52,117 nucleotides of DNA, taken from positions 1-52,117 of the forward strand of contig JAHHUC010000004.1 in assembly GCA_020024215.1 (NCBI GenBank). The letters run 5' to 3'. Positions 1-8,647 of the stretch are shown here, one piece after another (the stretch's first letter is position 1; every line of letters begins with the position of its first letter). The position numbers and the translations under genes were made by a program. Below the pieces are notes generated by a model. The model saw nothing but the letters and a program-made list of their open reading frames with translations, was not told the origin of the DNA and made no database searches. Source of the DNA: Oscillospiraceae bacterium (GTDB lineage Bacteria > Bacillota > Clostridia > Oscillospirales > Ruminococcaceae).

Positions 1-42
1 GGGGGCTTTGCCCCCAACCCCACAATTTTTCTAGAAAAATTG
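1..42. repeat. Two adjacent inverted repeats at the window edge
   Basis: Positions 1-15 form a G5C/GC5 hairpin with a TTT loop. Positions 23-42 are a perfect 20-bp palindrome, CAATTTTTCTAGAAAAATTG. They lie downstream of secA (minus strand) and may be part of a longer element cut by the window edge. Function not determined. Confidence 0.5.
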
Positions 43-149
43 ATTAAAGCTTAACATAAATGTGCTTTATCATTGCAAAATGTTAATTTCTGACATGCGC
101 AGGCATTAAACTAATGCAGATATGAGCCTAAATTGTGCGAAATTAAGCT

Positions 150-200
150 TTTTGCTAAGCTTTTTCTCGAAAAAGCGTGCTTTCTTTTAAGAAAGCGGAA
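150..200. repeat. Tandem small hairpins downstream of secA
   Basis: Two short inverted repeats follow each other: GCTTTTT/AAAAAGC around 157-174 and GCTTTCTT/AAGAAAGC around 178-195. They sit just past the secA stop codon (minus strand) and could help end or stabilise its transcript. There is no classic uninterrupted T-run, so a terminator role is only inferred. Confidence 0.35.
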
Positions 201-233
201 GAAAGTGGGGGAAAGCGGAGAGATTGCAGGTGT

Positions 234-2972
234 TTATTCATTTCTGCCGCAGCACTTTTTATATTTAAGTCCGCTTCCGCAGGGGCAGGGGTCATTTCTG
301 CCCACTTTTTTTCCGGTGGAAACAGGCTTTTTAGCTGAATCCGAAGTCGGTGAGTTGGTGCTTGTTTCCTTGGCAACAGGCGCTATTTTTATGGGCGGTG
401 CGCCTATTCTCAGCCTTACAGTGAGAAGTCCCTTTACGGTGTCCTCCCTTATTGCCTCCACCATCGCCTCATACATCTCCGAGCCTTCAAGACGATATTC
501 AACAACAGGGTCATGCTGACCATAGCTTCTTAAATAGATGCCGCGCCTTAACTGATCCATGTTGTCGATGTGATCCATCCAGTGGATGTCAACATTTCTC
601 AAAAGAATCATGCGCTCGATGTTGCCGGTTAAGTCCTTGCCCCATTCCTCTGTCTTTTTGCTGTAAATTCCGATGGCCTTGTCGGTGAGCTCCTTTGTTA
701 TGCCCTCCTTGCCCAGCTTATCCAGCTCTCCTAGGGAGTATCTTAAATCCTCCTCTGTTGTCACATATCCCAAAAGGCTGCTTCTCAAGCCCTCCATATT
801 CCAGTTTTCAGGCGGAGTATCGTCGGGGATATAGGAGGAAACAATATCCTTTATTACACCCTCAAACATCTTGAGAATTGTTTCATGCATATCCTCTTCA
901 TCCAGAACTGCCTGCCTTTGGGCATAGATGGTCTGGCGCTGAGTGGTCATTACATCGTCAAATTTAAGCACATTTTTTCTGATGGCGAAGTTCTGACCTT
1001 CAACCTTGCTCTGAGCTGATTCGATGGTTCCTGAAAGTATTCTTGCTTCTAAGGGCGTATCATCATCCACCTTGAGGGTGTTCATCATGGTCTGCATCCT
1101 CTCGCCGCCGAAGAGCCTCATGAGGTCATCCTCCAAAGAGAGGAAGAACCTTGTTTCACCCGGGTCGCCCTGTCTGCCGGAACGTCCTCTGAGCTGGTTG
1201 TCTATTCTTCTTGATTCGTGCCTTTCTGTTCCTATGATATAAAGTCCGCCGGCATCAATAACCTTTTGATGCTCCTCCTTTATTTCCTCCTTGGATTCCT
1301 TAAGGAATTTTTGATAAAGCTCTCTTGCCTCTAAAACCTCAGGGTCATCTGTCTGTGCATGGCCTATGGCTTCTTCAATAAGAGTGTCATAAATCCCTGC
1401 CTTCTTCATCTTTGCACGGGCTGAAAATTCGGGATTTCCGCCGAGCATGATGTCGGTTCCTCGTCCTGCCATGTTGGTGGCAATGGTGACAGCGCCGTAT
1501 CTTCCTGCCTCAGCCACAATAAGGGCTTCTCTTTCGTGGTGCTTTGCATTCAGCACATTGTGCTCTATGCCCTTTCTTTGAAGCATTTTGGAAATCACTT
1601 CGCTCTTTTCAATAGAAACTGTTCCCACAAGGACAGGCTGTCCCTTTTTGTGGCATGCCTCTATTTGGTCGCACACGGCGTTCAGCTTGCCCTTGAGTGT
1701 CTTATATACCACATCGTCATAATCCTTCCTCAGAAGGGGCTTATTTGTGGGTACGACAATGACATCCAGCTTATATATCTCTCTGAATTCGTTTTCCTCT
1801 GTAAGAGCAGTACCTGTCATTCCCGAAAGCTTGTGATACATCCTGAAGAAGTTCTGGAATGTGATGGTGGCAAGGGTTTTGCTCTCGTTGGCTATCTTAA
1901 CTCCTTCCTTGGCCTCTATGGCCTGATGAAGTCCCTCGTTGTATCTTCTGCCTATCATAAGTCTGCCGGTAAATTCATCGACGATGATAACCTCGCCGTC
2001 CTTTACTACATAGTCGGTATCCTTGACCATGATTCCGTGCGCCTTGATGGCCTGATTGATGTGGTGGGCAAGCGTGGTGTTTTCACCATCGGTCAGATTT
2101 TCGATGCCGAAATAGCTTTCTGCCTTCTTTATTCCGCTGGCTGTAAGTGTGCAGGTCCTTGCCTTTTCGTCAACGATGTAATCTCCCTCAATAGTCTCCT
2201 GCTCTTCTTTGTCATCAAGCTCTCTGACCTTTGTCATTTTGAGGGTTCTTACAAATCTGTCGGCCTTCTCATAAAGGTCGGATGCCTCGCTTCCTCTGCC
2301 TGAAATGATAAGCGGAGTTCTCGCCTCGTCTATAAGTATGGAATCCACCTCATCGACGATGGCAAAATTAAAGCCCCTTTGAACACAGGCGGATTTTTCC
2401 TGAGCCATGTTGTCACGCAGATAGTCGAAGCCAAATTCGTTGTTGGTTCCGTATGTGATGTCACAGGCATATGCCCTCTTCTTTTCAGAGGGGTCCATGC
2501 CGGCTATTACAAGGCCCACCGAAAGCCCTAAAAATCTGAATATCTTGCCCATAGTTTCAGAGTCGCGGGAGGCAAGATAGTCATTCACCGTCACAATGTG
2601 AACTCCCTTTCCCGAAAGGGCATTAAGATATGCAGGAAGTGTGGCAACCAGAGTTTTTCCCTCTCCGGTTTTCATCTCGGCAATTCTGCCCTGATGGAGA
2701 ACAACTCCGCCTATCACCTGCACCCTGAAGGGACGCATATCCAAAACTCTCCAGGCCGCCTCACGGCAAACTGCAAATGCATCGGGGAGGATATCATCCT
2801 CTGTTTCGCCGTTTTTAAGTCTCTCCTTTAAAATGTCTGTCTGAGCTCTCAGCTGGCTGTCGCTCATTCCCTTATATTTGCTGTCCAAGGCATCCACCTT
2901 GTCCGCAAGGGGGTATATTCTTTTTAATTCTCTGTCGGAATAGCTTCCGAATATCTTTTCAAAAAGTCCCAA
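234..2972 (-). CDS. secA: Protein translocase ATPase SecA
   Basis: SecA is the cytoplasmic motor ATPase that drives unfolded preproteins through the SecYEG channel. The 912-residue protein has the Walker A region MKTGEGKT (residues 100-107) and the DEVD Walker B box (207-210), followed by the DEARTPLIISG segment typical of SecA. Its C-terminus carries the SEC-C zinc motif, with C896, C898, C907 and C908. The length is normal for a clostridial SecA. The start codon is TTG at 2972, chosen because GAGGTG lies 5 bases upstream and the reading begins with the usual MGLFEKIFG. The gene stands alone on the minus strand; the next gene upstream, an amidase, is also on the minus strand about 110 bases away. 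Nothing is odd about it. Confidence 0.98.
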   Translation of the reverse strand: MGLFEKIFGSYSDRELKRIYPLADKVDALDSKYKGMSDSQLRAQTDILKERLKNGETEDDILPDAFAVCREAAWRVLDMRPFRVQVIGGVVLHQGRIAEMKTGEGKTLVATLPAYLNALSGKGVHIVTVNDYLASRDSETMGKIFRFLGLSVGLVIAGMDPSEKKRAYACDITYGTNNEFGFDYLRDNMAQEKSACVQRGFNFAIVDEVDSILIDEARTPLIISGRGSEASDLYEKADRFVRTLKMTKVRELDDKEEQETIEGDYIVDEKARTCTLTASGIKKAESYFGIENLTDGENTTLAHHINQAIKAHGIMVKDTDYVVKDGEVIIVDEFTGRLMIGRRYNEGLHQAIEAKEGVKIANESKTLATITFQNFFRMYHKLSGMTGTALTEENEFREIYKLDVIVVPTNKPLLRKDYDDVVYKTLKGKLNAVCDQIEACHKKGQPVLVGTVSIEKSEVISKMLQRKGIEHNVLNAKHHEREALIVAEAGRYGAVTIATNMAGRGTDIMLGGNPEFSARAKMKKAGIYDTLIEEAIGHAQTDDPEVLEARELYQKFLKESKEEIKEEHQKVIDAGGLYIIGTERHESRRIDNQLRGRSGRQGDPGETRFFLSLEDDLMRLFGGERMQTMMNTLKVDDDTPLEARILSGTIESAQSKVEGQNFAIRKNVLKFDDVMTTQRQTIYAQRQAVLDEEDMHETILKMFEGVIKDIVSSYIPDDTPPENWNMEGLRSSLLGYVTTEEDLRYSLGELDKLGKEGITKELTDKAIGIYSKKTEEWGKDLTGNIERMILLRNVDIHWMDHIDNMDQLRRGIYLRSYGQHDPVVEYRLEGSEMYEAMVEAIREDTVKGLLTVRLRIGAPPIKIAPVAKETSTNSPTSDSAKKPVSTGKKVGRNDPCPCGSGLKYKKCCGRNE

Positions 2973-3085
2973 AACTACACCTCATCTTTATTTGGTTCAT
3001 CCTTATTCGGTTCATCTTATCATTGTATATTGTAAATCCGTTTATGTCAAAGGAAAGTTGTCAAATTTAATGGAATATTTATCTT

Positions 3086-3826
3086 TTAATTCAAAATCAG
3101 GTATTTATCAAAGGCAAAACCCAATATACCATCGTATATAAGCCTTGCCCAGCCGTCTTTGAGGCCTAAAATTGTGACGTGGGAGCCGTTTGGCATGGAT
3201 GTGAAAATTTTTGATTCAAGGTTTGGCAGATCCCTTAAATTGAGATTGTTATATTCTGTTTTCACCTTGGCAGAAACAGGTGCGGCAGGCTCTGCAAAGG
3301 GTATGGAAAAATATTCTGCCACAGATAGACCTATTTCCTTTGCAATAAGCGGAAGGTTCTCCTCTATCCATACAGCATCCTCTATGTTGTCATGATATGC
3401 AACCTCAATAAGTACGGCAGGGGTTCTTGTTCTGTCCACCTCTCCGAGGGAGGTTGTGGGAATGAGCTTTATGTTGTCCTTATCAGGATATATCTTTGCA
3501 AAATTCTTCTTCAACAGCTCTGCCATCTTAAAGCCCTTGGCGCTTTTGGGAAAATAGTATATCTCCACGCCCTGTCTTGTGCCCTCCTCCCCCTTTGGGG
3601 CTGCATTGGAATGAAGAGCCAAATGAAAATCATAAGCATTGCTGTTTGAATCCTCAATGTTTTCCCTTGCGGTCATTTCAGGGCTGTTCCTTTTAAAGGA
3701 TATGCCGTTGGAATAAAGGTATGGCGTGAGGTAATCCGCCAGAAGATTCATAAAATATTCTTCGCTTTCTCTTGTAACATATTTGTTGAATTCCTGAGTG
3801 GACGGACTTAAATATATTTTTGGCAA
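3086..3826 (-). CDS. N-acetylmuramoyl-L-alanine amidase (Amidase_3) with C-terminal SH3 domain
   Basis: This family cuts the bond between N-acetylmuramate and L-alanine in peptidoglycan, using zinc. The catalytic-domain motifs FHLALHSNAAP (H72) and LIEVAYHDN (E141) are visible. Residues about 187-245 form a bacterial SH3-like wall-binding domain ending GFAFDKYLIL. The open frame reaches 3907, but I place the start at TTG 3826: AAAGGA lies 8 bases upstream, whereas it directly abuts the in-frame ATG at 3835. The resulting MPKIYLSPSTQE start matches clostridial relatives. There is no signal peptide, so it is either released by lysis (as autolysins and phage or spore amidases often are) or acts from the mother cell. 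The usual N-terminal zinc His position reads SPSTQE, a variation I recall from this clostridial subgroup. Confidence 0.85.
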   Translation of the reverse strand: MPKIYLSPSTQEFNKYVTRESEEYFMNLLADYLTPYLYSNGISFKRNSPEMTARENIEDSNSNAYDFHLALHSNAAPKGEEGTRQGVEIYYFPKSAKGFKMAELLKKNFAKIYPDKDNIKLIPTTSLGEVDRTRTPAVLIEVAYHDNIEDAVWIEENLPLIAKEIGLSVAEYFSIPFAEPAAPVSAKVKTEYNNLNLRDLPNLESKIFTSMPNGSHVTILGLKDGWARLIYDGILGFAFDKYLILN

Positions 3827-3930
3827 GAAAATCATCCTTTCGCAAATTTCATTTTTACATATTATGAAAACGATTTGAAAAAGGTTATAAAAGCGTGGGC
3901 TGCACAATATATTTTACCGAGGTGTTATTT

Positions 3931-4425
3931 ATGTTTTTAAGCTTTAATTTAAGAAAATCGGGAAAATATCTGATAGCCCTGTTATGCGCCCTTGTTGTGG
4001 GAACAGGAATTCTGGCAATTCCATTCAGGTCGGTGTCCGTCTTTAAGGGCGAAAAGGAAAAGCTGCCCTTTACAAAGGTTGACACAGAAGAAAAAAGGCA
4101 GCAGCTTTTAAGTGAGCTGGGCTGGCAGGTGAAGGAGGTCTATTCCAGCCAGAAGGTAATTATACCAAAGGAATTTGACGAAACCTATTTTAAATACAAC
4201 GAGCTTCAGAAAAAGCAGGGGCTGAACCTTAAACCCCACAGGGGAAAAAAGGCAGATAAGTATACCTACATAATAGAAAATTATCCCAACGATTTGAAGG
4301 ACGTAAGGCTCACCATGCTTATAAGAAAGGGCAAACTGATAGGCGCAGATGTCTGCTCTTTGGGAAGAGAGGGCTTCATGCACACGCTTTTTTATCCGCG
4401 CATAGAGGGAAGTCTTGAAAATTAG
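3931..4425 (+). CDS. Membrane-anchored DUF4830-like protein
   Basis: A 164-residue protein with one N-terminal membrane segment (about residues 9-28) and a soluble extracytoplasmic domain. The pattern around LSELGWQV, then KYNELQKKQGLNL, then a lysine-rich turn and YTYIIENYP, resembles DUF4830 proteins of Clostridia. No enzymatic motif is seen and the function is unknown. The start at ATG 3931 is chosen for GAGGTG 6 bases upstream; the upstream extension to 3895 lacks a good site. It is divergent from the amidase and lies about 45 bases upstream of the pseudouridine synthase, with which it may be co-transcribed. Confidence 0.7.
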   Translation: MFLSFNLRKSGKYLIALLCALVVGTGILAIPFRSVSVFKGEKEKLPFTKVDTEEKRQQLLSELGWQVKEVYSSQKVIIPKEFDETYFKYNELQKKQGLNLKPHRGKKADKYTYIIENYPNDLKDVRLTMLIRKGKLIGADVCSLGREGFMHTLFYPRIEGSLEN

Positions 4426-4470
4426 GGATGTTTATTGTATATTTTAAAAAAAGACCTCGGAGGAAATAAA

Positions 4471-5187
4471 ATGTCCCAAGTAAGACTTGATATGCTGATT
4501 TCAAAGGCCCTTAATGTTTCAAGAAAGGATGCCAAGGGCCTTATAGCAAAGGGAAGAATAGCAATAGATAAAGAAATTATCAAAAGGCCGGATGCAAAGG
4601 TTGATGACGGCTGTGAAATTAGCTTTGACAGCAAAAGCTTCTTTTATCAAAAATTTCTTTATATTTTGCAGAACAAGCCTCTGGGAATTATTTCCTCCAC
4701 TGACGGATATGACGGGAAAACAGTGCTGGACATACTTCCTGAGCAGTTGAAGAGAAACGGGCTTTTTCCTGCCGGCAGATTGGATAAATATTCTTGTGGA
4801 ATGATGATAATTACAGATGACGGAAAATTTGCCCACAGCATGCTCTCCCCCTCCTGCCATGTGGAAAAGGAGTATTATGTAAAAACTGCAGAGGATGTAA
4901 TATCAGAGAAAATGGCAGAGGAATTTTCAAAGGGGGTTTATCTGGGAGAGGGACAATATTCCTCCCCGGCACAGATGAGGATTATTGACAGCCGCTGCGC
5001 CTATATAACCATACACGAGGGCATTTATCATCAGGTGAGAAGGATGATAAAAGCTATGGGCGGTACGGTTATAGCTTTAAAAAGAGTGAGGATAGGAGAT
5101 CTTGCGCTTGATGAAAATTTAAAGGAGGGTGAAAGCCGGCTTTTGACAGAAAATGAAAAGGAAGCCCTCCTGAAAAGGAAAATCTGA
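4471..5187 (+). CDS. rsuA: 16S rRNA pseudouridine synthase, RsuA/RluB family
   Basis: The family isomerises a uridine of ribosomal RNA to pseudouridine; RsuA acts on U516 of 16S rRNA. The 238-residue protein has an N-terminal S4 RNA-binding domain (RLDMLISKALNVSRKDAK...) and a catalytic domain with LQNKPLGIISSTDG, the active-site box PAGRLDKYSCG containing the catalytic Asp, and YHQVRRMIKAMGG. The spacing and the HMLSP/CHVEKEYYV-type stretch fit RsuA better than RluB. The start at ATG 4471 has GGAGG 7 bases upstream. The assignment to RsuA rather than another paralogue is by motif reading only. Confidence 0.88.
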   Translation: MSQVRLDMLISKALNVSRKDAKGLIAKGRIAIDKEIIKRPDAKVDDGCEISFDSKSFFYQKFLYILQNKPLGIISSTDGYDGKTVLDILPEQLKRNGLFPAGRLDKYSCGMMIITDDGKFAHSMLSPSCHVEKEYYVKTAEDVISEKMAEEFSKGVYLGEGQYSSPAQMRIIDSRCAYITIHEGIYHQVRRMIKAMGGTVIALKRVRIGDLALDENLKEGESRLLTENEKEALLKRKI

Positions 5188-5290
5188 GCCTTTTTGCCTG
5201 CACTTTAAAATTTTTTAAGCCATAAGACAGTTTTCTTTGGAATTTTCATTATTTTCGTGTTAAAATAGCTTTTGCAAAACAGACTGGGTA

Positions 5291-5314
5291 TAAAAAGGGC
5301 TGCTGACAGCCTTT
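5291..5314 (-). terminator. Intrinsic terminator of the lysR gene
   Basis: On the minus strand AAAGGCTG-TCAG-CAGCCCTTTTTAT starts at the stop codon of the LysR gene. It is a compact stem with a U-tract and would end lysR transcription before it runs into rsuA. Confidence 0.75.
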
Positions 5315-6188
5315 AAAGCTTTTTCTTTTCAATAAGCTCAATAAATTTCAATGCCGCTATCGGCGGAGGGCAGTCGGCAAGATGGGCAACGCAAACCTGT
5401 CTTTTTGGTATGGCAGGTGTTTTGAGCTTAAAAAGTCCCTCCATAGAGCAAAATTCCTTTGTGACAGACGCAATTCCAAGTCCTGCCCTTGCAAAGGATA
5501 CCAAAAGATCATGGGAGCCCAATTCTATATCCGGCTTCAGGCTTATTCCCTTTGATTTGAAAAATTCGTTGACATACAGCCTGCCGGTGGAGCTTGTTTC
5601 AAGCATGAGAAGAGGAAGCGCCGAAAGCTCTTTGAAGCTTATCTCCCTGTTTTGAAGCTCTTTGAAATGGTTTTTGGAGGCAACAAATATATCGTGGGCA
5701 TCAAAGCATTTTTTGTAGACAAGCTCTGCATCTGAAAGGCGCGAGCTGACAAAGCCTATATCCACACGGCCCTCCTTCAAAAGCTTCGCCACATTCAAGG
5801 AAGTGCGGTTTATGACCTCTATCCTTATCTGTGGGGAAAGATGATGGAAAATTTCCAGATAGGGCAGAAGATAGTGCTTTGAAATGGTGTCTCCGGCGGC
5901 TATTATAAGCCTGCCGGATTCTAAGGAGGACATCTTTTTCACCTCCCTTTCACCCTCTGCTATCTTGTCAATGGCAGGGCGTATGTGATTTAACAGCACC
6001 TCCCCCTCATGTGTAAGTGTGATTCCCTTGGCTCCCCTTGTAAAAAGCGTCACGCCCAATTCCGCCTCCAGCTTTTTGATTCCCTGGCTGACAGCCGATT
6101 GGGTTATAAAAAGCTCTCTGGCAGCCTTGGAAAAGCTTTTATTCAATGCCACACTGTAAAAAAGACTGTAAAGATCCAGCTTGGTCAT
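5313..6188 (-). CDS. LysR-family transcriptional regulator
   Basis: A 291-residue LysR-type regulator. The N-terminal winged helix-turn-helix covers about residues 1-60 (FSKAARELFITQSAVSQGIKKLEAELGVTLFTR), followed by a two-lobed effector-binding domain similar to CysB/CysL-type regulators. It is divergent from the F420-ligase-like gene with 115 bases between the two starts. An inverted repeat ATTAGCAGAACTAAT (6207-6221) with the T-N11-A layout of LysR sites lies just upstream of its start. By the usual LysR rule it probably controls itself and the divergent gene. The effector is unknown. Confidence 0.92.
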   Translation of the reverse strand: MTKLDLYSLFYSVALNKSFSKAARELFITQSAVSQGIKKLEAELGVTLFTRGAKGITLTHEGEVLLNHIRPAIDKIAEGEREVKKMSSLESGRLIIAAGDTISKHYLLPYLEIFHHLSPQIRIEVINRTSLNVAKLLKEGRVDIGFVSSRLSDAELVYKKCFDAHDIFVASKNHFKELQNREISFKELSALPLLMLETSSTGRLYVNEFFKSKGISLKPDIELGSHDLLVSFARAGLGIASVTKEFCSMEGLFKLKTPAIPKRQVCVAHLADCPPPIAALKFIELIEKKKL

Positions 6189-6206
6189 GTTTTCACCTCA
6201 TTTTAT

Positions 6207-6221
6207 ATTAGCAGAACTAAT
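6207..6221. promoter_or_regulatory. Candidate LysR binding site between divergent genes
   Basis: ATTAGCAGAACTAAT is a perfect 5-bp dyad with a 5-base spacer and the T-N11-A core of LysR-type operators. It lies 19 bases upstream of the lysR start and about 85 bases upstream of the F420-ligase-like gene. Confidence 0.5.
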
Positions 6222-6303
6222 GACAAGTGTAAGAAATAATAATTTTACTTATCGCAAATTTATAGTACAATATATTTAGAAATGTGTAAAGGGGTTTTTT
6301 GTT

Positions 6304-7494
6304 ATGTCAAGAGCAGTAGGAACCGTTGTAAGAGGAGTGAGAGCTCCCATCATAAGGCAGGGAGACGACCTTGCAAGGATTATTGTGGAAAGCGTGATGG
6401 CAGCAGCTAAGGAGAGCGGCACGCCCTTTGGCAGAAAGGATGTTATTTCTGTCACAGAGGCTGTTGTGGCAAGAAGCCAGGGAAATTATGCCTCCTGTGA
6501 TGATATAGCAGAGGATATAAGAAAAAAATTCCCCTTGGGCCATGTGGGAATTGTTTTCCCCATCATGTCAAGGAACAGGTTTGCCATGTGCCTTAAGGGA
6601 ATTGCAAGGGGCAGCAAAAAGCTGACAGTTATGCTCTCTTACCCCTGCGATGAGGTCGGAAATCACCTTATAGACATGGAAAAGCTGGATGAATGCTGCA
6701 TCAATCCTTGGACTGATGTGCTTTCTGAGGAAAGTTACAGACAGCACTTCGGCAGCACCATGCACACCTTTACAGGAGTTGACTATGTGGCATATTACCG
6801 CTCAATTATAGAGGCAGAGGGGGCAGAGGCAGAATTTATTTTTGCCAACAAGGCCTTTGAAATTTTAAACTATACAAAGGATGTGCTCTGCTGTGACATC
6901 CACACAAGGCAAAGAACAAAGAAGCTTATAAAGGAAAAGGGCGGAAATGTTGTTTTAGGCCTTGATGACATTCTCACAACACCCGGCAAGATGGGCGGCT
7001 ATAACAAGGATTACGGCCTTTTAGGCTCCAACAAGGCAACCGAGGAGACAGTTAAGCTTTTCCCCAGAGACTGCGGCGAATTTGTTTTAAGGGTTCAGAA
7101 AATGTTTGAGGAAAAGGCAGGCTGTCACATGGAGGTAATGATTTACGGCGACGGCGCCTTCAAGGACCCTGTGGGCAAGATTTGGGAGCTGGCTGACCCT
7201 GTTGTTTCCCCCGGCTATACCGACGGTCTGGTGGGACTTCCCAACGAGGTAAAGCTCAAGTATCTTGCAGACAACGACTTTGCAGACCTTGAGGGAGAGC
7301 AATTGAGAGAGGCAATAGTAAAGCACATCAAGGAAAAGGATGCAGACCTTAAGGGCTCGATGGATTCTCAGGGAACAACACCCAGAAGGATAACCGACCT
7401 TTTAGGCTCCCTTTCAGACCTCACGTCAGGAAGCGGAGACAAGGGAACACCTATCATCTGGATTCAGAACTATTTTGACAACTACGCAGATTGA
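6304..7494 (+). CDS. Coenzyme F420-0:L-glutamate ligase (CofE)-like protein
   Basis: A 396-residue protein of the CofE-like family. In archaea and actinobacteria CofE adds glutamate to coenzyme F420. The family signature is seen in the N-terminal VRAPIIRQGDDL / DVISVTEAVVARSQGNY region and in the acidic GYNKDYGLLGSN and VMIYGDGAFKDP stretches. Clostridial homologues are longer than archaeal CofE. No other F420 synthesis gene (cofC, cofD, cofG/H) occurs in the window, so F420 is an unlikely substrate; ligation of an amino acid to another small acceptor is possible. The ATG follows AAAGGGG by about 10 bases. A terminator at 7502-7536 follows. Confidence 0.75.
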   Translation: MSRAVGTVVRGVRAPIIRQGDDLARIIVESVMAAAKESGTPFGRKDVISVTEAVVARSQGNYASCDDIAEDIRKKFPLGHVGIVFPIMSRNRFAMCLKGIARGSKKLTVMLSYPCDEVGNHLIDMEKLDECCINPWTDVLSEESYRQHFGSTMHTFTGVDYVAYYRSIIEAEGAEAEFIFANKAFEILNYTKDVLCCDIHTRQRTKKLIKEKGGNVVLGLDDILTTPGKMGGYNKDYGLLGSNKATEETVKLFPRDCGEFVLRVQKMFEEKAGCHMEVMIYGDGAFKDPVGKIWELADPVVSPGYTDGLVGLPNEVKLKYLADNDFADLEGEQLREAIVKHIKEKDADLKGSMDSQGTTPRRITDLLGSLSDLTSGSGDKGTPIIWIQNYFDNYAD

Positions 7495-7501
7495 TAAAAT
7501 G

Positions 7502-7536
7502 AAAAGGGCTCTCTTTGCAGCGAGGGCCTTTTTTGT
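7502..7536 (+). terminator. Intrinsic terminator of the F420-ligase-like gene
   Basis: A hairpin of roughly 8-10 pairs (GGGCTCTC with GAGGGCCT, including G-U pairs) is followed by TTTTTTG, 8 bases after the stop codon. Confidence 0.7.
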
Positions 7537-7636
7537 ATACACAACAGCAAATCTGTGATATACTCGTTTTAAGCTCAGCTTAAGATATATCCTGAGCTGT
7601 ATTGTACTTAAAAAAATAAGAATGGAGATAATTTAT

Positions 7637-7957
7637 ATGATAGTTACAACTACCAACACAATTGAAGGAAGAAAAATAGTTGAGTACAGAGGCATAGTTT
7701 TCGGTGAGGTGATAACCGGAATAAATATGTTTAAGGATATGGGGGCAGGTCTTAGAAACATCTTCGGCGGAAGAAGCCAGGGCTATGAGGATGAGCTTTC
7801 TCAGGCCAGAAGCAACGCTTTGAGAGAGCTTCAGGAAAGAGCAGCAGCGCAAGGTGCCAATGCAGTTGTAGGTGTGGATGTGGACTATGAGATCTTAGGT
7901 GCAGATAACGGAATGCTTATGGTCAGCGCCTCCGGAACAGCAGTAGTTGTTCAGTAG
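7637..7957 (+). CDS. YbjQ/UPF0145 family protein (putative heavy-metal-binding)
   Basis: A 106-residue protein of the YbjQ/UPF0145 family, which forms ring-like oligomers and is often labelled heavy-metal-binding without firm proof. Recognised by VTTTNTIEGRKIVEYRGIVFGEVI at the start (quoted here only as a region, residues 3-25), the SQARSNALRELQERAAAQGANAVVG helix region, and VDVDYEILG. The start at ATG 7637 follows GGAG by 9 bases; an ATG at 7622 has no ribosome binding site. It is a single-gene unit. Confidence 0.88.
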   Translation: MIVTTTNTIEGRKIVEYRGIVFGEVITGINMFKDMGAGLRNIFGGRSQGYEDELSQARSNALRELQERAAAQGANAVVGVDVDYEILGADNGMLMVSASGTAVVVQ

Positions 7958-8074
7958 TATAGCTTTTATATATGCAGAAAGTGTAGGGCATATAAATAAA
8001 ATACTAAACTGATAGTATATTTATTTTAAGCTTATACTCAATATATTACCAAAATGAATATTTTTGAATTTAAC

Positions 8075-8378
8075 ATATAGATGATAAAGGAAAATATGAA
8101 ACGACCTTTGTCGTGTGGAATGATGACGGCACAGACCTTTGGCATTTTAATGAAATTTCTTCTGATGATGACACAGGACGAGAGTTTTTATTAGGATATA
8201 TCCACACCCACCAAAGTCTTTGAAAAAATGGACAGTGAAGCATCACGAGGCTTTACCGGATGGCAATATTGTTTCATCAATATATGATGGAAAGCCCATT
8301 ACCGAAGAAATGATAAGCGCTCTGAATCCTGAGAGAAATGCAAAAGAGGCACTTAAAGAGATTTTAAGGCTTGATTAA
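8075..8378 (+). pseudogene. Frameshifted remnant of an unidentified gene
   Basis: Two reading frames with coding character lie end to end. The first reads KYETTFVVWNDDGTDLWHF... and on through GREFLLGYI, ending at a TGA near 8223. The second, one frame over, reads PPKSLKKWTVKHHEALPDG... and ends EALKEILRLD with a TAA at 8376-8378. Joining them needs a single-base shift near 8205-8215. No start codon or ribosome binding site is clear in front. I do not recognise the family. It could be a decayed gene or, less likely, a sequencing error in a live one. Confidence 0.5.
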
Positions 8379-8424
8379 AGTGCCTTTTTGGATATTAAGC
8401 TTATAAAAAAGAAAATAAAAAATA

Positions 8425-8480
8425 TGCTCCCTCTTAAAAGACAGCAGCAATGTCTGTCACAGAGGGAGCAGTTTTATTTT
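8425..8480. terminator. Strong bidirectional terminator-like hairpin
   Basis: TGCTCCCTCT (8425-8434) pairs with AGAGGGAGCA (8461-8470), with a nested GACAG/CTGTC stem and T-rich DNA on both sides. It separates the gene remnant from the minus-strand carboxyltransferase operon. Confidence 0.75.
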
Positions 8481-8506
8481 ATGAAAAACAAGTAGAAAAT
8501 TATAAA

Positions 8507-8541
8507 AAAGTACCTCAGCTTTAAGAGATGCCGAGGTACTT
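8507..8541 (-). terminator. Intrinsic terminator of the carboxyltransferase operon
   Basis: On the minus strand AAGTACCTC pairs with GAGGTACTT and runs into TTTTTTAT, starting about 10 bases after the stop codon of the mini-gene at 8551-8634. It marks the genuine end of the operon. Confidence 0.85.
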
Positions 8542-8550
8542 AACATTTAT

Positions 8551-8634
8551 TTACTTTTCAGAAAGGATCTTTGCGCCGTCGCCTTCAACTTCAACTTCAA
8601 ATTCCTTGCCGTTTAGTGTAACAATATACTTCAT
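8551..8634 (-). CDS. 27-residue biotin-carrier-like mini-protein
   Basis: A very short gene starts with MKYIVTLNGKEFEVEVE and ends 10 residues later with LSEK. That sequence matches the first beta-hairpin (N-terminal part) of the biotinyl carrier proteins of sodium-pumping decarboxylases and acyl-CoA carboxylases. The linker and the biotin-accepting Met-Lys-Met region are absent. It has an excellent site, AGGAGG 7 bases before ATG, sits 13 bases after the upstream gene's stop, and is followed at once by an intrinsic terminator. It is therefore expressed as written, or it is the 5' stump left by a deletion. Alone it cannot carry biotin. It is too short for most gene finders. Confidence 0.7.
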   Translation of the reverse strand: MKYIVTLNGKEFEVEVEGDGAKILSEK

Positions 8635-8647
8635 AAAAAATCCTCCT

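Noticed and set aside
1536..2303. 255-residue open frame on the plus strand inside secA
   Set aside because: It is antisense to a clearly conserved secA frame, has no ribosome binding site and its composition follows from the secA codons.
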